Positions 59,101 through 64,000 of a stretch of 64,000 nucleotides of DNA are shown here, piece by piece. Source of the stretch: Polyangium spumosum (GTDB lineage: Bacteria; Myxococcota_A; Polyangia; Polyangiales; Polyangiaceae); contig NZ_WJIE01000019.1 of NCBI RefSeq assembly GCF_009649845.1, positions 62,001-126,000 on the forward strand, given 5' to 3'. The position numbers were made by a program, and so were the translations under genes. The notes beneath the pieces were generated by a model. It saw only the letters and a list, made by a program, of their open reading frames with translations, had not been told where the DNA came from and made no database searches. Position 1 is the first letter of the stretch, and every line of letters starts with the position of its first letter.

Positions 59101-62100
59101 CTGCGCAGGGCGATCGCCCGTGCGGCGCGCGAGGCGCAAGGTGGTCCCGAGCAGCTCGTCGGTCGGCTCGCTGTCCTGGAGGATGCGCTTCAAGACGTCG
59201 AGCGCGGCCGCGTCCTCGCCGCGGCTGGCGAGCATGGTCGAGAGGTCGACCGCGATGCGGACGCGGGACATGGGGCCGAGGTCCTGGCGCGCGAGCTCGG
59301 AGGCGAGCACGGCCTCGGCCTCGCTGGCGCGCTCGGACAGGACGAAGAGCCGGCGCATGCTGGAGAGCGCGGCCTCGCGTTGCTCGGGGCTGATCGTCGG
59401 CGAGCGCAAGGCGCGCTCGAGCGTCTCGATGGACTCGGCGAAGTTGCCCTCGCGCTCCCTCCGCTCGGCGACGTGCAAGAGGGCGAGGAGGCGGACGTCG
59501 GGGGCGACGGCCGCGTCGAGGTCGTCGGCGAGCGACGTGTCGCCCGAGGCAAACACGGCGGCGTCGGCCTCGCTCACGAGCAGCTCGTCCTCCGGAGTGC
59601 GGCGCGCCGCCTGCACGAGGAACATGCTCGTGATCCGCGGATCGCCGAGCGCAGACGCGAGCTTGCCGCCGAGGCGCAGGAGCGCGACGCCGACGCCCGC
59701 GTAGGGCCTGGCGACGGTCGCGAGCAACGCGTCGAGGAAGGCGCGTGTCGCCGCCGCGTCGCCGGCCGCGACCACGGGCGCGAGCTCGACGAGCCCGTCG
59801 TACTCGTCCACGTCGCCGTCCGCGGCCACGGCCTTCTCGAGGAGCGCGAGCCCGAGCGCGTGGGCGCCGAGCGTGGCGATCGCGACCCTGGCGAGGCCGA
59901 GGGCCACGCGCGCGCCGTCCGGCCCGTCGATGCGCTTCAGCGCCGCGGGGGCCGCGCTCTCGAAGCGAGCGACGAGCGGACCGACGTGGCCGACGGAGGC
60001 GGCGAGCTTGCCCAGGGTCTGGCCGATCTCCTCGACGGTCTGGAGATCCGGGCGCGCCGAGAGCGCGCGCAGGAGCAGGTCGAAGCGCATGCGGCTGCCC
60101 TCGCCCGCGGCCTTCGCGAGCGAGGCGGCGCGCTTCAACCACCCCGCACGCAAGGCGCCCTCGGCCGCCTCGGCGACTCGCTCGACGGCGCGGATGGCCT
60201 CCGTCGGGTTGCCGCCGCGCTCCGCGAGCCGCGCCATCAAGACGTACGACGTGCCCTCGGAGGGGACGGCCTCGAAGCAGGCGACCGCGTGGCGCAAGGC
60301 CGCGTCGATGGCGCCCCTCCGCTCGAGCTGACGCGCGCCGCGGTAGTGCGCCGCGCGCCGCCCGTAACGACCGAGGGCGGCCGCGGCGAGCACGTCGTAC
60401 GTGCGATCGAGGACGTCGATCCCACCCTCCGCGATCGACGATCGCTCGACGATCGCCACCGCCTCGGCGCGTGACGGGTCGATCTGGATCGCGCTCGCGC
60501 CGATCTCGAGCGCGCGCTTCGGCAGCCCGTTCGCGACGGCCAGGTTCGCCGCCTCGATGAGCAGGGTCGCGCGCCTGCGCGGCTCGGCCGTGAGCGTCTC
60601 GCTGCGCCGCACGATCGCGTCGAGCGCCGCGTCCGGGCCCGCGAACGTCACGAGGTCGCGCGCGTACCGCTCCATCCCGCCGCGCGGCGCGGCCATCGCG
60701 GCCCGCCAGAACGCGTCCTCCGCGCCCGTGGGATCTTGCGCGAGATCCCAGCGCACGGCCCCGAGGTCCCGCAGCCCGCTCGACAGGTTCTCGAGGGCCG
60801 ACTGCTCCGGCCCGTCCACGAGATCCCCGAGCGCGCGCACCCTCGCCTCGACGAACGCGACGAGCCCGTCCGAGCCGAGCGACGCTTGGTTCTCCTGCAT
60901 CTTGTCGTCGAGCGCGTCGAGGTGCTCGTGCAGGTGCCGCGACTCCGCGCCCTTCTCCGCGGCGCGCGCGAGCTCCGCAGCCGCGCCGTCCCAGTCCTCC
61001 GCCGCCGCGCGCCTCTGCGCGAGGTCGAAGAGCCGCTCGACCGTGCGCTCGTTTTTCGTGTCGGCCGAGACGAGCCGCTCGAGCAAGATCACGCCGAGCG
61101 CCACGTCCCCCGCGCGATCACTCATCTGGAGCAGGCGCCCTCGCAGCCCCGGCACCTTCGGCCCGTACATGTCGAGCGCGCGCCGCGCGACGTCGATCGC
61201 CCGCGGTGCGTCGAGCTCGAAGAGCAACGAGAGCGCGTCGCCGAAGAGGCTCGCCATGTCGTCGAGCGGCCGCGGCTGCGCGAGCACCCACCCGAGCGCG
61301 TCCTCCAGCCGGTCCGGATCGTACGCCTGGGACGCGAGCCGCACGAGTTCGCGCATCGCGGCGGGGCAGCCGGGGCGGAGCGCGAGCCAGCGCTGCGTCC
61401 ACGTCAGCGCGAGCGCCATCTCCCCGACCGCCTCGAACGACTTCGCCAGCCCCTCGCAGAGCGACGATCGAATGAGCATCGTCGACGCGCCGCCCTCGAC
61501 CGCCATCGCCGCGTCGAGGTCCGGCAGGGCGATCGTCGCCTTCGCGAGCGCCGAGAACGCCCGCGCCGACGTGGGATCCGTGAGGCACGCGTCCTCGGCC
61601 GTCCTCCGCGCGAGCTGCACGAGCCCGAGCCCGAGGTACCCCTCGGCGGCCACGGCGAGCAGGCTCGCGCAGATCTCTCCGCTCGTCTCGGCGGCGATCT
61701 GCAAGAGCGCGTCGGCGCGCTCGCGCTCCTTCGACGCGCCGAGCGTCGCCTGGAGCAGCGCCGCGGCCGCGACCTCCGCTCCCTTCGCCCGCGCCGCGAT
61801 CGCCGCGATGCTGCCGCCCTTCTGCCGGAGCTCGCGGCGCACGGACACGAGCCCGTCGAGCGACGCGAGCGTGAGGGCACGATCGGCGAGCGAGCCGAGA
61901 TCACTCTCGACCTCGGCCACGATCCCCGCGTCGAGCACGGCGGCCACGGCGCGCGCCGCGCTCCCCTCGTCGAGCGCCCGCTGCACGCGGCGCAGGTGCA
62001 CCTGCCGCGCGCGATACCGGTTCGTCGTGGAGACGGCGCTCGCGTGATCCCGCAGCGCCTCGTCGGCCGCGCCCGCGGCGCCTCGCGCGGCGAGCGCGTC

Positions 62101-62847
62101 GATCATCGTGTTCGCCGCCATCTCGTCGTCCGGCGTGATCTCGAACGCGCGCAGGCGATCCTCGAGCGCGCTGTCCGCGTCCTCGAGCGCCTCGTGCCGC
62201 GCCGCCGCCGTCAGGTAACCGGCCGCCGCGTCCGCCTTGGGGATCGCGTCCTCGGCCCACGCCGCGATCGTGCCGAGCAGCTCGAGCGGCATGGGCTGGC
62301 TCGCGTCGAGCGCCGCCGCCTCCCGGAGCGCCTCGGCCGCGCCCCTCGGATCGGCGCCACGCGCGAGCAGCACCGCGATCTTCAGGAGCGTCTGCGCGCT
62401 CGTCGCGGGCCGCGACGGATCACATGACGCGCGCAGCACCTCGGCCGCGAGCGCCGGCTCGCCGAGCCCCGCGAGCCACTCGGCGAGCTCCGATCGCAGC
62501 GCCTCGTCCTCCCCGAGCTCGAGCGCGCGCCGCGCGAGGTTCACCGCCGTATCGAGCTCGGTCTCGCGCGCGGCCAGGCCCCGCGCCAGCGCCGCTGCGG
62601 CCTCGCGCTCGCCTGCTGCGTCGCCGGCCTCGCGCCGCCGCGCGACCACGCCGCGCAGGTGTGCGATCTCGGCGCGTGGGCCGTGATGCCGCACGATCGG
62701 CTCTTCCGTGCGGTTCGCCTCCAGCACGAGCGAGCCCGCCGAGGTGGGCGCCGGCCGATCGGCGAGCTCGGGCGGCGGCATGGTGCCTCGCCGCGCGACC
62801 GGCGCGGCGTCTTCATCCGTCGCGGAGAAAGGGGCCGAAGAGCTCAT
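56119..62847 (-). CDS. Giant TPR-repeat protein
   Basis: A 2242-residue cytoplasmic protein with no signal peptide. Residues 60-1640 are almost wholly helical TPR-like pairs with A/L/G spacing such as AAARGLAARETELDTAVNLA and HLKAASELAPDNEEALEGLE. A run of prolines (about 1655-1670) and Asp/Glu stretch (FDSAFDDDVDDEDEI) separates them from a globular C-terminal region (about 1760-2230) that I cannot assign. TPR proteins of this size act as scaffolds for large assemblies or signalling complexes. The ATG at 62847 has a weak ribosome site. The 46-base gap to the SppA gene suggests co-transcription. Confidence 0.8.
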   Translation of the reverse strand: MSSSAPFSATDEDAAPVARRGTMPPPELADRPAPTSAGSLVLEANRTEEPIVRHHGPRAEIAHLRGVVARRREAGDAAGEREAAAALARGLAARETELDTAVNLARRALELGEDEALRSELAEWLAGLGEPALAAEVLRASCDPSRPATSAQTLLKIAVLLARGADPRGAAEALREAAALDASQPMPLELLGTIAAWAEDAIPKADAAAGYLTAAARHEALEDADSALEDRLRAFEITPDDEMAANTMIDALAARGAAGAADEALRDHASAVSTTNRYRARQVHLRRVQRALDEGSAARAVAAVLDAGIVAEVESDLGSLADRALTLASLDGLVSVRRELRQKGGSIAAIAARAKGAEVAAAALLQATLGASKERERADALLQIAAETSGEICASLLAVAAEGYLGLGLVQLARRTAEDACLTDPTSARAFSALAKATIALPDLDAAMAVEGGASTMLIRSSLCEGLAKSFEAVGEMALALTWTQRWLALRPGCPAAMRELVRLASQAYDPDRLEDALGWVLAQPRPLDDMASLFGDALSLLFELDAPRAIDVARRALDMYGPKVPGLRGRLLQMSDRAGDVALGVILLERLVSADTKNERTVERLFDLAQRRAAAEDWDGAAAELARAAEKGAESRHLHEHLDALDDKMQENQASLGSDGLVAFVEARVRALGDLVDGPEQSALENLSSGLRDLGAVRWDLAQDPTGAEDAFWRAAMAAPRGGMERYARDLVTFAGPDAALDAIVRRSETLTAEPRRRATLLIEAANLAVANGLPKRALEIGASAIQIDPSRAEAVAIVERSSIAEGGIDVLDRTYDVLAAAALGRYGRRAAHYRGARQLERRGAIDAALRHAVACFEAVPSEGTSYVLMARLAERGGNPTEAIRAVERVAEAAEGALRAGWLKRAASLAKAAGEGSRMRFDLLLRALSARPDLQTVEEIGQTLGKLAASVGHVGPLVARFESAAPAALKRIDGPDGARVALGLARVAIATLGAHALGLALLEKAVAADGDVDEYDGLVELAPVVAAGDAAATRAFLDALLATVARPYAGVGVALLRLGGKLASALGDPRITSMFLVQAARRTPEDELLVSEADAAVFASGDTSLADDLDAAVAPDVRLLALLHVAERREREGNFAESIETLERALRSPTISPEQREAALSSMRRLFVLSERASEAEAVLASELARQDLGPMSRVRIAVDLSTMLASRGEDAAALDVLKRILQDSEPTDELLGTTLRLARRTGDRPAQVALLNLQLQRTEDAVARASILRELAALLEALGDHKAGVAHLKAASELAPDNEEALEGLEAHAASQGDHAAVADILGKRIAAASAPDLRRTLRLRRAAVLEQRLGRLEDACAELDALLTETPDDPSALRFLADIRERLGSPLRAAPLWQRLGELSAKTDERAEYGIRAANDWLAGGNAQAARNILESIAPIAARDAVIELRVAIARHQGDARTLSEALDQLATASREPADKRASYLVEAARASSSTGDEATALDRVRRAVRLAPHSAEAVLEARRLEYRARGGGTPREAQQAIDELTRIADRLSPEQMELQAFLLAEELDVIQGGGAGMRELSRRHAEFGPAPLIALGMAERLVRNKNFDAALPLFDRALSGDLRGLRSRGRVALAAADAALAAGQLEIASRLLDTAAVEPDTRPLAMRKKLEFVAGYGEPEAARAALLELIRQSAGLDRARFLYQLGRLVVATDPDEAIRHYADAFPLAAPDRSLAAQIAEELAHARRPRLIVEPSEPPPPPPPPPPPRAPLADDGQALVLDLEEAFDSAFDDDVDDEDEIPIPLAASAIRSMPTGIRPPPPPERPLPAPPAAEPPPPPPRTRTSPPTPAPGGGPARETALFEQLMAGSYDAGERLVELYGAHAEARSRDLLVVRKHQASLRPGDRGTLQKLLEAALLDRNAAYARAIEHVLAGFDPAGRAVPPPPLSALASAPELVLALLFRNVESPINEALAITWETGRYRREPSHYGLTGALRVQPGAPTVLGEVWGGITRVFGAARTPLFHRRPAAGPSASSPPNQSSALNVQVALLAPPAVVLAGEAREETPELRYLLGAAIAGAMPEHVLVRLPEEHLRTLIEALRAAFGPVGPTGGTDPGVARLGQDLWQIVPPRGDRRLREIFAQPDGVTYPSALDSARRAARRAGLFASGDLPTALRLVVAELELDLDMPLTAEGGLARACVAHPALADLVRLATRSEYAEARFRAASPSDGNKNGPPSRFRGT

Positions 62848-62893
62848 GGAAGGGCGCGGCCAGGCTACCAGAGGCCGCGGACGAGCGGTGAGC

Positions 62894-64000
62894 TCAACGC
62901 ACGATCAGGCCGAACGGCATCGCCGCGAGCGTTCGTTCGCCCGCAAGCAGGGGCGCCATCGACCCCAGGTACCGGGCGACCTCGGGCAACATCGCGCCCA
63001 TCTCGGGCAACAAGGCCGAGACGGCGACCTGCCGCGCCACCTTCGCCGCCCCGCCGTCGCCTTCCGCGCGCGCCTCCCCGTTCTCCGAGGCCTCCAGGAG
63101 CTCCAGGAGCCCCGAACCTTCGCCCACCACCTCGGCCGGCGCGTCGTCGGGCAGATGCGCGAGCTTTCGCGCCAGGGTCACGGCGTCCGCGAGCCCGCCG
63201 AGCTCGTCGACGAGGCCCCTCTCCTTCGCCTCGACCCCGCCGAAGATCCGCCCCTCCGCGCTCTCGGCGACCTTCCCGACCGGCATGCCCCGCCCCTCCG
63301 AGATGCGCCGGACGAACAGGTCGTAGATCGACTGCATCGACCCGAGCACCTTCTGCCGCGTCGGCTCGTCCCAGCCGGTGAACGGCGACATGTACGTCGC
63401 GCGCGCGGCCTTCTGCGGATCGGGCGCCGCGGCGATCGTCTCGGTCGTCACCCCGATCTCCGCGAGCGTCTTGCCCACGGCGAGCTTGCCCGACACGACG
63501 CCGATCGACCCGAGGATGCTCGTCGGCTCCGCGACGATCTTCGTCCCGGCGCAGGCCAGGTAGTACCCGCCGCTCGCGGCCATGCCGCCGACCGACACGA
63601 CGAGCGGTTTGTCCGTGCGCAGCTTCATCAGTCGCTTCCACAAGAGGTCCGACGCGAGCGCCGATCCGCCGGGCGAGTCGATCCGGAGCACCACCGCCTT
63701 CGTCGACTCGTCCTTCGTGAGCCGCGCGATCGTCTTGCCCAGATCACGCTCGGTGATCCCGTCGCTCCCGCCGAGCGGCGACGCAGGCGCCCCGCCCATC
63801 GCGATCGCCCCGGTCGCCGGCACGATCGCCACGTGTGGCTCCCCGCCCGAGCCCGGCCCGGCGAGCACGCGGATCACGTCGATGATCCCGCCCGACACCG
63901 GCTCCTGCGACGCGCCTCCTCCGAAGCGCACGCTCATCCGCTCTGCGCTGGCGAGCTTCTTCGCCTCCTCGCGCGCGTCGTCGGCGTACCCGACCTCGTC
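62894..64000 (-). CDS. sppA: Signal peptide peptidase SppA-type protease (5' end outside window)
   Basis: The 3' part of a gene that runs off the right edge; 368 residues are visible, and the frame stays open upstream of an internal ATG at 63937. The S49 serine protease domain has VLRIDSPGGSALASDLLW (with the region expected to carry the catalytic Lys), and VSVGGMAASGGYYLACAGTK with the catalytic Ser in AASGGYY, then LGSIGVVSGK and a second conserved part DELGGLADAVTLARKLAH. SppA removes remnant signal peptides in the inner membrane. The window does not include its membrane anchor. The giant TPR gene follows 46 bases downstream. Confidence 0.88.
   Translation of the reverse strand, partial: DEVGYADDAREEAKKLASAERMSVRFGGGASQEPVSGGIIDVIRVLAGPGSGGEPHVAIVPATGAIAMGGAPASPLGGSDGITERDLGKTIARLTKDESTKAVVLRIDSPGGSALASDLLWKRLMKLRTDKPLVVSVGGMAASGGYYLACAGTKIVAEPTSILGSIGVVSGKLAVGKTLAEIGVTTETIAAAPDPQKAARATYMSPFTGWDEPTRQKVLGSMQSIYDLFVRRISEGRGMPVGKVAESAEGRIFGGVEAKERGLVDELGGLADAVTLARKLAHLPDDAPAEVVGEGSGLLELLEASENGEARAEGDGGAAKVARQVAVSALLPEMGAMLPEVARYLGSMAPLLAGERTLAAMPFGLIVR

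Overview
The window looks like chromosomal DNA from a myxobacterium, most likely of the Sorangium/Polyangium side of the group. The basis is composition and gene content. The DNA is very GC-rich with strong third-position GC, which also produces many long antisense shadow frames. There are many Sec lipoproteins, two Cys-then-hydrophobic-then-Arg-rich C-termini of the MYXO-CTERM kind, a Ser/Thr protein kinase, three hybrid histidine kinases, WD40 and Kelch propellers, a MopE-like CDxxDNDCDG motif, DUF2330 and DUF5985 proteins. The species cannot be named from this.

Layout. 1-7 kb: the 3' part of a WD40 protein, a Kelch lipoprotein, and a convergent 1124-residue lipoprotein, with a strong bidirectional terminator between the last two. 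The second lipoprotein has an AT-rich palindrome over its start codon. 6.8-17 kb (minus strand): a coiled-coil membrane protein, a FecR/VIT/VWA membrane protein, a small PPSI-repeat protein, a GH13 alpha-amylase lipoprotein and a DUF2330 protein. 17-24.4 kb: a membrane protein, then the most unusual locus in the window. There, an operon of a double radical SAM protein and a eukaryote-type 6-phosphofructo-2-kinase/fructose-2,6-bisphosphatase homologue faces a divergent gene for two radical SAM domains fused to a Gfo/Idh/MocA oxidoreductase. 24.4-25.35 kb is a graveyard of three gene remnants, including a UDP-GlcNAc 2-epimerase fragment.

25.3-36.8 kb: an HTTM-like membrane protein with its partner, a cytochrome c-NnrU fusion, two hybrid histidine kinases in one operon (the upstream one with a 13-unit HAMP array), and a regulator/DUF5985/DUF5985 operon. 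36.8-39.7 kb: a pentaheme cytochrome lipoprotein and an HExxH lipoprotein. 39.7-43.1 kb is an accessory island bounded on both sides by copies of one palindromic repeat. It holds an HTH gene pair, a 49-codon coiled-coil gene, a divergent winged-helix-like gene and a DDE transposase.

43.1-48.1 kb: an operon-like run of a PlsB-like acyltransferase, a GpsA-like protein that lacks the usual lysines, a Ser/Thr kinase and a HAD phosphatase, so glycerolipid precursor genes sit beside a signalling kinase. 48.1-64 kb (minus strand): a methyltransferase, a FTP/M4-like metalloprotease, a small lipoprotein, tRNA-Leu(GAG), a histidine kinase-receiver protein, two translationally linked lipoproteins, a 2242-residue TPR protein and an SppA-type protease cut by the window edge. 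Every functional statement rests on reading the translated sequence; no database search was run.
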